Below, piece by piece: positions 1 through 6,351 of a stretch of DNA of 26,751 nucleotides. Source of the DNA: Candidatus Cloacimonas sp. Lineage in GTDB: Bacteria > Cloacimonadota > Cloacimonadia > Cloacimonadales > Cloacimonadaceae. Where the stretch lies: assembly GCA_035403355.1 (NCBI GenBank), contig DAONFA010000032.1, positions 1 through 26,751 of the forward strand, written 5' to 3'. How positions within the stretch are numbered: position 1 is the stretch's first letter; every line of letters starts with the position of its first letter. Made by a program: the position numbers and the translations under genes. Below the pieces are notes generated by a model. The model had not been told where the DNA came from and made no database searches. It saw only the letters and a program-made list of their open reading frames with translations.

Positions 1-56
1 ACGATGAGGACATCGTTCTTCCGAAAAGGGGAACGATGAGGACATCGTTCTTCCGG
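1..56. repeat. Two tandem copies of an 8-4-8 hairpin repeat
   Basis: Two copies of the word GAACGATG-AGGA-CATCGTTC followed by TTCCG lie here: one cut by the window start (1-23) and one complete (31-56). Each has perfect 8-bp complementary arms and an AGGA tetraloop. Further copies are at 141-166 and 3099-3124. All lie between genes, as expected of a REP-like or small non-autonomous repeat. No transposase is visible in the window. Confidence 0.85.
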
Positions 57-58
57 AG

Positions 59-78
59 GGTTGACCTCCTGGTCAACC
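59..78. repeat. Variant 8-4-8 hairpin with different arms
   Basis: GGTTGACC-TCCT-GGTCAACC is a perfect 8-bp inverted repeat around a 4-nt centre. On the minus strand the centre is AGGA, the same tetraloop as in the neighbouring GAACGATG repeats, although the arms are unrelated in sequence. It begins three bases after the TTCCGG tail of the preceding copy (which ends at 56), so two family members are placed almost end to end. There is no T-run after it, so it is unlikely to be a terminator. Confidence 0.7.
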
Positions 79-110
79 ACTTCTTACGCTTGTTTCGTTA
101 CAGTAAGATA

Positions 111-167
111 AGAAATAAAGAAAAAGCCCGGTTGCCAGTGGAACGATGAGGACATCGTTCTTCCGGA
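111..167. repeat. Extended hairpin repeat upstream of the flavodiiron gene
   Basis: The hairpin at 141-166 belongs to a longer repeat: 121-167 matches 3079-3125 at 45 of 47 positions, and the similarity continues about 10 bp further upstream. The hairpin ends only a few bases before the Shine-Dalgarno sequence (AAGGAG, 172-177) of the gene starting at 190. It would therefore lie in the 5' leader of that mRNA if transcription starts upstream, and could affect its translation or stability. That functional effect is inference. Confidence 0.75.
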
Positions 168-189
168 AAAAAAGGAGATAGAAATAGCG

Positions 190-1386
190 ATGAAAGCCAT
201 CAAATTAAGAGAAAATGTATATTGGGTTGGAGCCATTGACTGGGATTTGCGTAATTTTCACGGTTACTTAACTCAAAAAGGCAGCTCTTATAATGCTTAT
301 CTGATTATTGATGATAAAATTACCCTCATTGATAATGTGAAGAGTTATCTTTATGAAGAAATGATAGCCCGGATAAGCGATATTATAGACCCTTCCAAGA
401 TTGATATCCTCATTCAAAATCATTCGGAGATGGATCATAGCGGCGGTTTACCGGAACTCTTAAAACTAATTCCCGCAGCGGAACTTTACGCCAATGCCAA
501 TGGTATCAAATGCTTGAAACGGCATTTTAAACAGGACTGGAACTTTAGAGAAATTAAAAGCGGCGATACCCTCAAAATCGGGAAAAGGACTTTAACTTTT
601 TTAACAACTCCGATGGTGCATTGGCCTGATAATCAATTTACTTATTGTCCGGAGGAGAAAATCCTGTTTTCCAACGATGGTTTCGGTCAGCATATTGCCT
701 CAAATGAACGCTTTGCCAAAGACATTCCTTCGGGAATCGTTCTGGAAGAAGCAAAAAAGTATTATGCCAATATTGTTCTGCCCTATTCTAAACAGGTTCA
801 GAAAGTTTTGGAAGCAGCCGGAAAATGGGATATAAATATGATTTGTCCCAGTCATGGCGTTATCTGGACAGCAGAAAATATTCCCGTTATTCTTTCTGCA
901 TACCATAATTGGGCACATAATATAGCAGATAGGCATAGAGCTTTAATTATTTACGATACGATGTGGAAATCTACTCAAAAAATTGCCTACACTATTGCCT
1001 CTGCTTTTGAAGAAGAAGGTATTAACGCTCAGATGTTAAATTTGCAGACCAATCATATTTCGGATATTATGACTGCGGTGCTGGATGCCAAATTTATTGC
1101 AGTTGGCTCTCCCACTTTAAACAGTTCCATATTACCTACAGTAGCTGCTTTTCTTTATTATTTGAAAGGACTTTCCCCGCGCAATAAAATTGGACTTGCC
1201 TTTGGAAGTTACGGTTGGGGTGGGCAAAGCATTCCTATTATTCACCAGCTTTTAGGAGACCCCAAAGAATGTGGTTTTACAATGCTGGAACCGATTCAGG
1301 TGCAATATATTCCCGATTCGGAAGAACTAAATCTAATAAAAAACAATTTACGCCAACAAATAAAGACCTGCAGGGAGGAACAATGA
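190..1386 (+). CDS. fprA: Flavodiiron protein (FprA-type oxygen/NO reductase)
   Basis: A 398-residue A-type flavoprotein, the usual length for a two-domain enzyme with no fused rubredoxin. The N-terminal metallo-beta-lactamase domain carries all diiron ligands: H78, E80, D82 and H83 (HSEMDH), H144, D163 and H222 (PSHG). The C-terminal flavodoxin domain (from about residue 252) binds FMN; its GSPTLNS segment fits the FMN loop. The family reduces O2 to water and/or NO to N2O in the cytoplasm of anaerobes, with electrons usually delivered by rubredoxin or an NADH oxidoreductase, neither of which is in this window. ATG at 190 has an AAGGAG at 172-177. The stop overlaps the ferritin start (ATGA), so the two are translationally coupled, which suggests oxidative-stress defence. 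Confidence 0.95.
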   Translation: MKAIKLRENVYWVGAIDWDLRNFHGYLTQKGSSYNAYLIIDDKITLIDNVKSYLYEEMIARISDIIDPSKIDILIQNHSEMDHSGGLPELLKLIPAAELYANANGIKCLKRHFKQDWNFREIKSGDTLKIGKRTLTFLTTPMVHWPDNQFTYCPEEKILFSNDGFGQHIASNERFAKDIPSGIVLEEAKKYYANIVLPYSKQVQKVLEAAGKWDINMICPSHGVIWTAENIPVILSAYHNWAHNIADRHRALIIYDTMWKSTQKIAYTIASAFEEEGINAQMLNLQTNHISDIMTAVLDAKFIAVGSPTLNSSILPTVAAFLYYLKGLSPRNKIGLAFGSYGWGGQSIPIIHQLLGDPKECGFTMLEPIQVQYIPDSEELNLIKNNLRQQIKTCREEQ

Positions 1387-1895
1387 TCAGCAAGAAAATG
1401 GAAACAGCCATCAATGAGCAAATAAACAAAGAGCTCTATTCCGAATACCTTTACTTAAGTATGCAGGCATTTTTTGCCGCTCAAAACCTGGATGGCTTTG
1501 CCAATTGGATGAATGTGCAATGCCAAGAAGAACACTTTCATTCTATGAAATTCTTTACCTATCTGATAGACCGCGGAGGCAAAGTAGAGTTGCAAGCCAT
1601 TGCTCAGCCGGAAGTTAATTTTGAAAATCCGCTGAATGCCTTTACCGCCGTTTTAAAGCATGAGCAGTTTGTAACCCAAAGTATCAATAACCTTATGGAT
1701 TTAGCTATCCAGGAAAAGGATTTTGCCACGAAGGGTTTATTGGATTGGTATGTTAATGAACAAGTGGAAGAAGAAGCATCCGCTGAGAAGATTGTGCGCC
1801 GTTTGCATTTTATCGGTAATGATCCACAAGCTATCTTAGCTCTGGATAGCGAGCTGGGGAAAAGAGTTTTTACGCCTCCTGTCGTAACCCAATAA
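1383..1895 (+). CDS. ftnA: Bacterial ferritin (iron storage, ferroxidase)
   Basis: A 170-residue FtnA-type ferritin, the typical length. The ferroxidase ligands are complete: E17, E50, H53, E94, Q127 and E130, with E49, E126 and E129 available for the third iron site. No haem-binding methionine context is seen, so it is ferritin rather than bacterioferritin. It oxidises Fe(II) and stores it as a ferric mineral in a 24-mer shell, limiting Fenton chemistry. The reading frame stays open further upstream, but ATG 1383 is the right start: it has GGAGG at 1374-1378 and overlaps the flavodiiron stop by four bases. Pairing with an oxygen-reducing flavodiiron protein makes a coherent oxygen and iron stress operon. 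Confidence 0.95.
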   Translation: MISKKMETAINEQINKELYSEYLYLSMQAFFAAQNLDGFANWMNVQCQEEHFHSMKFFTYLIDRGGKVELQAIAQPEVNFENPLNAFTAVLKHEQFVTQSINNLMDLAIQEKDFATKGLLDWYVNEQVEEEASAEKIVRRLHFIGNDPQAILALDSELGKRVFTPPVVTQ

Positions 1896-1897
1896 GT

Positions 1898-1938
1898 TAA
1901 CTACGCAGGGCTGATTTGTCTGCCCGCGTTATTTTAAT
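1898..1938 (+). terminator. Probable terminator of the flavodiiron-ferritin operon
   Basis: CGCAGGGC (1904-1911) pairs with GCCCGCG (1922-1928) with one bulged A. The flanking AAC/GTT can extend the stem. It is followed by TTATTTTAATT. The U-tract is interrupted, so this is a moderate rather than a strong Rho-independent terminator. Confidence 0.5.
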
Positions 1939-1962
1939 TCACAGGATAAAAAAGGAGATAAT

Positions 1963-2925
1963 ATGCAATCCTGGAAAGAAGAAGACCTTTATGCCAGAGT
2001 TTTTTATAATGCTTTAGTGGCTATGGAAATTACTGATACGAAGGGTAATATTATCCTTGTTAATCCTGCCTGGTGCGATTCCTTAGGTTGGACAAGTAAC
2101 GAAGCCAAATCCTTAAATGTTCAAGATATAATCCCTGCTGAAGAGCAACAGAATTGTGCCCGGGAAATTGATAAATTAGCCAGCGGAACTGTTTCCAATA
2201 TGCGTAAAGAGCGTCGCTATAAACGCAAGGATGGCACCTATTTTTGGACTGATCTATACAGCTCTGTCCTCTTTGATGATTCAGGAAAAGTAACGGGTAT
2301 TCTGGATATCTTTGTTAATATAGATATGCAGGTTATTTCCGAAAAAGTGCAAGGCGAACTGTTTCAAAGCTTGGAAAATATGAACAGAGAACTAACGGAT
2401 GCCAATATGAACCTGAATCGCAAGGCAAAGTATGATTCTTTAACCGGGCTCTATAACCGCTGGGTAATGGAAGAAATGCTGCTTAAAGAAAGCATTCGCT
2501 ATGTAGATATCCAACGCGGTTTTGCGGTTGCTATGACTGATATAGATGATTTTAAAAAGGTGAACGATACTTATGGACACGATTGCGGCGATAAAGTTTT
2601 GGTTAAACTAACGCAAACCTTTATGCAGAAAATAAGAATAGCAGATTCCGTATGCCGTTGGGGAGGTGAAGAATTTTTATTTCTTTTCCCCGATACTACT
2701 GAAGCAGGAGCAATGATAGTTGTAGAGCGCATTCGGAAAAGCGTGGAAGAAATGACCATTGACTATAAGGGGAATGCCATTAAAGTAACCATTACCATCG
2801 GTATTTGTTATTATGATGATCATAATCATCCTGACAGCAAGGAACTTGTAAAACAGGCAGACCAGGCATTATATGAAGGAAAAACAAGCGGGAAAAATAA
2901 GGTGGTGCTGTTTCAAGAGGGATAG
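1963..2925 (+). CDS. PAS-GGDEF diguanylate cyclase
   Basis: A 320-residue cytoplasmic sensor protein. An N-terminal PAS domain (about 9-125, with the GTYFW strand and a following PAC-like segment) is joined by a helical linker (about 125-155) to a GGDEF domain (about 156-318). The active-site signature is GGEEF at 234-238, with metal-binding D193 in the TDIDDFKKVND motif. An intact RxxD inhibitory site (R225-D228) sits five residues ahead of GGEEF, so product inhibition by c-di-GMP is expected. It makes c-di-GMP from two GTP; the PAS ligand is unknown and no haem or flavin signature is clear. There is a strong ribosome-binding site (AAAGGAG, from 1951). The TAG stop lies inside the first unit of an octamer repeat array. 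Confidence 0.93.
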   Translation: MQSWKEEDLYARVFYNALVAMEITDTKGNIILVNPAWCDSLGWTSNEAKSLNVQDIIPAEEQQNCAREIDKLASGTVSNMRKERRYKRKDGTYFWTDLYSSVLFDDSGKVTGILDIFVNIDMQVISEKVQGELFQSLENMNRELTDANMNLNRKAKYDSLTGLYNRWVMEEMLLKESIRYVDIQRGFAVAMTDIDDFKKVNDTYGHDCGDKVLVKLTQTFMQKIRIADSVCRWGGEEFLFLFPDTTEAGAMIVVERIRKSVEEMTIDYKGNAIKVTITIGICYYDDHNHPDSKELVKQADQALYEGKTSGKNKVVLFQEG

Positions 2926-3053
2926 CGGGATGGCGAAATAGCGAGTAGCGAGATAGCGAGATAGCGAGATGGCGAGTAGCGAGATGGCGAGATGGCGAGA
3001 TGGCGAGATGGCGAGATAGCGAGATGGCGAGTAGCGAGATAGCGAGATGGCGA
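2921..3053. repeat. Degenerate octamer tandem array (GATRGCGA)
   Basis: About seventeen head-to-tail units of GATAGCGA or GATGGCGA, with a 7-bp variant GTAGCGA recurring at 2945, 2976 and 3031. The first unit (2921-2928) contains the stop codon of the diguanylate cyclase gene. There are no spacers, so this is not a CRISPR array. Open frames through it on either strand are artefacts of the repeat. Confidence 0.9.
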
Positions 3054-3068
3054 GATGGAATGGGGGTT

Positions 3069-3125
3069 AGAGATAATGAAAAAGCTCGGTTGCCAGGGGA
3101 ACGATGAGGACATCGTTCTTCCGGA
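3069..3125. repeat. Extended hairpin repeat, second full copy
   Basis: This copy matches 111-167 over about 57 bp, with 45 of 47 positions identical between 3079-3125 and 121-167. It contains the same GAACGATG-AGGA-CATCGTTC hairpin (3099-3118) and TTCCGG tail. Confidence 0.85.
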
Positions 3126-3175
3126 ATTACGATACCCTCTTTTTCTCTTTTCTCTTTTCTCTTTTCCTCTTTTTC

Positions 3176-3330
3176 TCTTTGTAAAAAAATCTTCGGTGTT
3201 TTCGGTGTCCTCGGTGGCTAAAATAAACTATCTCACCATCTCACTACATTCTCAATTCTCAATTTACTCTCTTTTCATCTTTGTAAAAAAAATTCTTCGG
3301 TGTTTTCGGTGTCCTCGGTGGCTAAAATAA
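3176..3330. repeat. Pair of 51/53-nt direct repeats
   Basis: Copy A (3176-3226) and copy B (3278-3330) share TCTTTGTAAAAAAA, then TCTTCGGTGTTTTCGGTG, then TCCTCGGTGGCTAAAATAA. They differ only in the A/T run length (two extra bases in B). The copies are about 50 bp apart, separated by simple TCTCA-rich sequence. Similar 'GTGTCCTCGGTGGCTAAA' strings are seen between genes in several unrelated bacteria; their role is unknown to me. Confidence 0.8.
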
Positions 3331-3463
3331 TCTCTCGTTTCTTGTTATCCTCATTGTTTTTCAGTGTGCCCGCTGTAAACCTCATCCCCCAAGAAAGCAA
3401 TTGACACAAAAACAACAATTCGCAAGTTGTCCTTCACAGGATAAAAAAATCGGGAGAATATAA

Positions 3464-4039
3464 ATGAAGACAAATTCACGCAGCTGGCAGCCAACTCTTA
3501 CCTTAGCCAGATTATTTGAAGAGCAGGATCAATTTTATGATGCTCTGGCTGCTTATGAGCTAATGTGTAACAATGATTCATCGCCCGCATTACGGGAAAA
3601 GATAGAAGACCTGCATTTGCGTATATTAAATGATCCGAATGGCAGTTATGACCCTCGTCTGGAACAGCTTTTTTCTCCGGAAGAGCTTGCTTATCTAAAA
3701 ATTCTGCATCATCAGGGTTTTGCTAATTTGGCTAAAGCGCGGGAAAAGCTTATAGATGGAATGCAGGGTTCAGAAATTGATTTCAGTGAAGTTATGCCGG
3801 ATGAAGTTTTAGCAGATGATTCCGAGCTGGAAGCACTAATCAAAATGTTGGAGGAGATTGAACAGCAGGCACAGCTAAATTTAATTTCCGAAGGCAGTAA
3901 TATTGGTGAATACACTGTTCAAGACCTCCTGATTGCTATTCTCGCTAAATTTGATAAAAGCCAAAAAATCAGCGATGTTAAGCTGAGTGATCTGGTAACG
4001 CTATTTCTGGAGATGCAAAACCTGAAATCCCAACCCTGA
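3464..4039 (+). CDS. Hypothetical protein, helical, TPR-like N-terminus
   Basis: A 191-residue acidic protein of unknown function. Residues about 8-35 (LARLFEEQDQFYDALAAYELM) resemble one tetratricopeptide-type helical hairpin, and a second predominantly helical, Glu/Leu-rich segment lies around 115-140. There is no signal peptide, membrane segment or catalytic motif. Start ATG 3464 is preceded by GGGAGAA at about 3451. Its TGA overlaps the ATG of the next small gene by one base, so the two are probably translated together. A scaffold or adaptor role would fit a TPR-like protein, but that is only a guess. Confidence 0.7.
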   Translation: MKTNSRSWQPTLTLARLFEEQDQFYDALAAYELMCNNDSSPALREKIEDLHLRILNDPNGSYDPRLEQLFSPEELAYLKILHHQGFANLAKAREKLIDGMQGSEIDFSEVMPDEVLADDSELEALIKMLEEIEQQAQLNLISEGSNIGEYTVQDLLIAILAKFDKSQKISDVKLSDLVTLFLEMQNLKSQP

Positions 4040-4206
4040 TGAAACAAAAAGACCCCGGGGACTTCAATTCTCTTTGCGTAAGCTGCTACAGGGATTGCAA
4101 ACAAAAAGCTTTTACCTTAATTATTGCCTGTCCCTATTACGATCCTTATCCTGTGCAATTGGAATTGAAATTCAAAGGACTGCGTAAAAAGCTGAAGAAT
4201 AAGTGA
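4039..4206 (+). CDS. Small cysteine-rich protein (55 aa)
   Basis: A 55-codon frame whose ATG overlaps the stop of the preceding gene (TGATG). The product has four cysteines, C13, C16, C20 and C31, in the pattern CxxCxxxC-x10-C followed by PYYDP, and a basic C-terminus (KGLRKKLKNK). The spacing suggests a small zinc-binding or metal-binding domain. The coupled start and the lysine-rich tail support a real gene that size filters would miss. The function is unknown. An RNA- or nucleic-acid-binding role would suit the basic tail and the position ahead of rsmD, but nothing shows this directly. Confidence 0.6.
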   Translation: MKQKDPGDFNSLCVSCYRDCKQKAFTLIIACPYYDPYPVQLELKFKGLRKKLKNK

Positions 4207-4237
4207 TTTCCCGGCTATAGCGTAACGGGATTCCTGT

Positions 4238-4254
4238 TTGCCCAGGTAGGGCAA
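4238..4254. other. Small perfect hairpin ahead of rsmD
   Basis: TTGCCC-AGGTA-GGGCAA forms a 6-bp stem with a 5-nt loop, about 40 bp before the rsmD start. No T-run follows. It could be a weak attenuating hairpin or a chance structure. Confidence 0.3.
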
Positions 4255-4292
4255 TTATGTGAATAATTTTCTAATAGAGGGATGAAACCAAA

Positions 4293-4841
4293 ATGCGTAT
4301 TATAACGGGTATTTATAAGGGACGTAATCTTTTTTTAGTGCCTGGTATGAGCACCAGACCTACCACTTCCTTCAATCGGGAAGTAATCTTCAGTGTTCTT
4401 CAAGATTATGAAGGTTGCAGGGTTTTAGACCTTTTTGCCGGAACAGGTTCTTTAGGTTTGGAGGCACTTTCACAAGGTGCCAAGTGGGTGGATTTTGTAG
4501 AATTTGCCCCGGCTGCCATCAATACTATTTTAAAGAATATAGCTCTATTAGGGTGTTCCGAGAGCTGTCATCTCTGGCGAAAAAAAGTGGATGCCTATTT
4601 GAAGACCTGCGATACTAAATACGACATCATTTTCCTTGATCCGCCTTATGAAAAGAATTTAATTAACCCTGCTTTGAAATGTATCTATGAGAAGTCCCTC
4701 CTGAACGAAGAAGGCATTATTATTGCAGAGCATTCACCGCGGGAAATTATCGCAGAGGATTTTCTGCCTTATATTACCAAGGAAAAAAACAATAAGAGAA
4801 CCCATTTTACCTGGTTGAGAGCAATGCAGGAGGAAGGGTGA
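4293..4841 (+). CDS. rsmD: 16S rRNA (guanine966-N2)-methyltransferase RsmD
   Basis: A 182-residue SAM-dependent methyltransferase of normal RsmD length. The N-terminus (MRIITGIYKGR, then RPTTSFNRE) is the family signature. The SAM-binding motif I is LDLFAGTGSLGLEALSQGA (about 45-63), with an acidic residue following near 70, and the catalytic motif IV is DPPY (116-119). It methylates N2 of G966 of 16S rRNA in the assembled small subunit. The ATG at 4293 follows AGAGG (4276-4280). In many bacteria coaD follows rsmD; here it does not. Confidence 0.92.
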   Translation: MRIITGIYKGRNLFLVPGMSTRPTTSFNREVIFSVLQDYEGCRVLDLFAGTGSLGLEALSQGAKWVDFVEFAPAAINTILKNIALLGCSESCHLWRKKVDAYLKTCDTKYDIIFLDPPYEKNLINPALKCIYEKSLLNEEGIIIAEHSPREIIAEDFLPYITKEKNNKRTHFTWLRAMQEEG

Positions 4842-4847
4842 ATTTTT

Positions 4848-4878
4848 CCCCCAAGAAAATATTCCTTTCTTGGTGGGG
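4848..4878 (+). terminator. Strong hairpin just after rsmD, no U-tract
   Basis: CCCCCAAGAAA (4848-4858) pairs with TTTCTTGGTGGGG (4866-4878) with one bulged T and a 7-nt loop, starting seven bases after the rsmD stop. No run of T follows on the plus strand, so it may act as an mRNA-end stabiliser or a non-canonical terminator. Confidence 0.4.
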
Positions 4879-4897
4879 ATATGCTTCTTGTATCAAT

Positions 4898-4937
4898 CCC
4901 GTATCGTTCCGGTATCGCGATATGGGAACGATACGGG
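4898..4937. repeat. 40-bp near-perfect palindrome, copy 1
   Basis: Outer arms CCCGTATCGTTCC and GGAACGATACGGG (13 bp) enclose the self-complementary core TATCGCGATA, with one G-T and one G-G position between. A second copy is at 17024-17063. Downstream bases also match between copies (GAATCT, then GCATA-CG-AAA). The arms contain the same GAACGAT/ATCGTTC heptamer as the 8-4-8 hairpins. Confidence 0.85.
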
Positions 4938-5023
4938 AATCTTCTTAACTGCATAGCGGAAACAATGAGGTAATGAAAACCAGGCATTATTGTTGCTGAA
5001 AAAATATCGGTAAGGGGAAAAAA

Positions 5024-5119
5024 ATGCAAGAGATGGTCAACTTTCCGGATGAACTAATTAAAATGCAAGAGATGATTGACCGGGAGTTCAGCATTATGAT
5101 GTCCCCCTTAGGGCTTTAA
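5024..5119 (+). CDS. Doubtful 31-aa open frame
   Basis: ATG 5024 follows AAGGGGA (about 5012-5018) and opens a 31-codon frame with the repeated word AAAATGCAAGAGATG at its start and around 5061. The TAA lies within a near-palindromic AGGGCTTTAAAACCCT. No homology is recognised. It may be a small peptide, the remnant of a larger gene, or chance. The rest of this 452-bp gap (4842-5293) holds the rsmD hairpin, the 40-bp palindrome and AT-rich sequence. Confidence 0.2.
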   Translation: MQEMVNFPDELIKMQEMIDREFSIMMSPLGL

Positions 5120-5225
5120 AACCCTCTCCACCCTCTAAACCTTCTATTCCATTAATCCTTTTTTTACTCTGCAACTAATACTACCCTGCTTTTAAAAATT
5201 GGGAAATCTGAAAGAAAACTTTTCC

Positions 5226-5254
5226 TTGACATTCCTATTTTGTTTTTTTTTAGG
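5226..5254 (+). promoter_or_regulatory. Possible promoter of the recA operon
   Basis: A perfect -35-like TTGACA at 5226-5231 lies about 60 bp before the gene at 5294. The -10 is poor (TTTAGG at spacing 17, or TAGGGT at spacing 19) within a T-rich tract. No LexA-like box was recognised by eye. Confidence 0.3.
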
Positions 5255-5293
5255 GTTAAGTAAGAATATCTGAGTTAGAAGGAAGAACACATA

Positions 5294-5776
5294 ATGGAAA
5301 TAATCACAGAAGCACTCAAGTTTCCCTCTGATTGTAACATTATTTTAGGTCAAAGCCATTTTATTAAAACAGTGGAAGACCTCTATGAAGCCCTTGTTAC
5401 CAGTGTTCCGGGAATCAAATTTGGTTTAGCTTTTTGTGAATCCTCGGGTCCTTGTTTAGTTCGTAAAGAAGGAACGGATAATGAACTGATAGAGATAGCG
5501 GTGGAAAATATGTTTCGTTTGGGTGCCGGGCACAGTTTTTTGATTATTATGCGTAATGCTTTCCCTATCAATATTATGCAAGCGCTGAAGGACTGTCGGG
5601 AAGTGGTGAATATTTTTTGTGCTACAGCCAATCCGGTAGAGGTGATTTTAGCTCAGACAGAGCAGGGAAGTGGAATTTTAGGCGTTATAGATGGTTTTTC
5701 ACCTAAGGGCATAGAACTGGATACCGATATCACACATCGGAAAAAATTCCTTTTGGATATTGGCTATAAACGTTAA
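5294..5776 (+). CDS. Adenosine-specific kinase family protein (PF04008 type)
   Basis: A 160-residue protein matching the whole length of the small family annotated as adenosine-specific kinase. Recognisable blocks are GLAFCESSGPCLVRKEGTD (about 43-61), the GAGHSF segment (about 77-82), the CATANPVEVI block (about 109-118) and GVIDGFSPKG. The family is found mainly in archaea and anaerobic or thermophilic bacteria; its structure is known, but its physiological role is poorly established. The start at 5294 has AGAAGGAAG upstream. The stop is five bases before thpR, so it heads the thpR-recA-recX operon, where a nucleoside or RNA-related role could fit; that link is inference. Confidence 0.85.
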   Translation: MEIITEALKFPSDCNIILGQSHFIKTVEDLYEALVTSVPGIKFGLAFCESSGPCLVRKEGTDNELIEIAVENMFRLGAGHSFLIIMRNAFPINIMQALKDCREVVNIFCATANPVEVILAQTEQGSGILGVIDGFSPKGIELDTDITHRKKFLLDIGYKR

Positions 5777-5781
5777 GAATA

Positions 5782-6351
5782 ATGATTCGTACTTTTATAG
5801 CCCTGGAATTACCTAAGCCCTTGAAAAGTGAACTGGGAAGTGTAATTAACAAATATGCTAAAGCAACTCCACCTTTTGTAAATTGGGTAAAACCGGAAAA
5901 TTTGCATCTAACCCTGCTTTTTATTGGAGATGTTCAACCACAGGAAATTAGGGTTATAGAAGAAGTTCTGGAAAAGGAATGGGAAGGTCTTTCCCCCTTC
6001 AGTTTTTGTGCCGAGGGCTTGGAATTTTTTCCCGCAATTAATCCCCATCTTTTATGGCTGAAGCTTTCCAGCGAAAGCGACGGGATTTTCAAACTAAACA
6101 GACGCCTGCTGAAAGAGCTTTCTACCCGAGGCATTGAAGCAGATAAAAAACCTATGAAATTACACATCACTCTGGCACGGCTGAAAGCATCGCTGTCACC
6201 TGCCTTGGAAAGAGAAATAATGAGTAGTAAAATAACTTCGGAACCTCTGGATTTTGACTGTCTTTGCCTGTTTAAAAGCCAATTGTATCCTGAAGGTCCG
6301 CAATATACGATATTAAATAAATATAACTTAAATGAACAGCCGGAGGATTAA
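5782..6351 (+). CDS. thpR: RNA 2',3'-cyclic phosphodiesterase (ThpR/LigT)
   Basis: A 189-residue 2H phosphoesterase. Both catalytic tetrapeptides are present: H42-L-T44 (HLTL) and H128-I-T130 (HITL), about 85 residues apart as in the family. The N-terminal MIRTFIALELP is typical. The family hydrolyses RNA 2',3'-cyclic phosphates to 2'-phosphates and can ligate tRNA halves in vitro. The TAA overlaps the recA ATG by one base, and thpR ahead of recA is a widespread gene order (often with cinA, which is absent here). Confidence 0.93.
   Translation: MIRTFIALELPKPLKSELGSVINKYAKATPPFVNWVKPENLHLTLLFIGDVQPQEIRVIEEVLEKEWEGLSPFSFCAEGLEFFPAINPHLLWLKLSSESDGIFKLNRRLLKELSTRGIEADKKPMKLHITLARLKASLSPALEREIMSSKITSEPLDFDCLCLFKSQLYPEGPQYTILNKYNLNEQPED

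Larger units (their letters stand above)
2926..3463. other. Gene-free, repeat-filled intergenic region
   Basis: This 538-bp gap holds, in order, the octamer array (to 3053), an extended hairpin repeat (3069-3125), a pyrimidine-rich stretch of CTCTTTT units (about 3136-3180), two direct repeats (3176-3226 and 3278-3330), and an AT-rich leader before the gene at 3464. The 16-mer TTCACAGGATAAAAAA at 3433-3448 also occurs at 1938-1953 ahead of the gene at 1963. No coding region is supported here. Confidence 0.75.

Noticed and set aside
1215..1382. Upstream extension of the ferritin frame
   Set aside because: It lies wholly inside the flavodiiron gene; the FtnA-like start at 1383 has its own ribosome-binding site and aligns with the family N-terminus.
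2921..3053. CRISPR-like array
   Set aside because: Units are 7-8 bp with no spacers, and there are no cas genes.
2913..3113. Minus-strand open frame of 66 codons rich in Ser, Pro, Arg
   Set aside because: It is the octamer array read in translation, with no ribosome-binding site and no protein-like composition.
3055..3330. Plus-strand open frame of 91 codons
   Set aside because: It runs through a hairpin repeat, a pyrimidine tract and two direct repeats; the product is low-complexity Phe/Ser/Leu sequence.
4848..4878. Standard Rho-independent terminator after rsmD
   Set aside because: The hairpin is strong but has no U-tract on either strand, so it is listed only as a tentative, non-canonical terminator.
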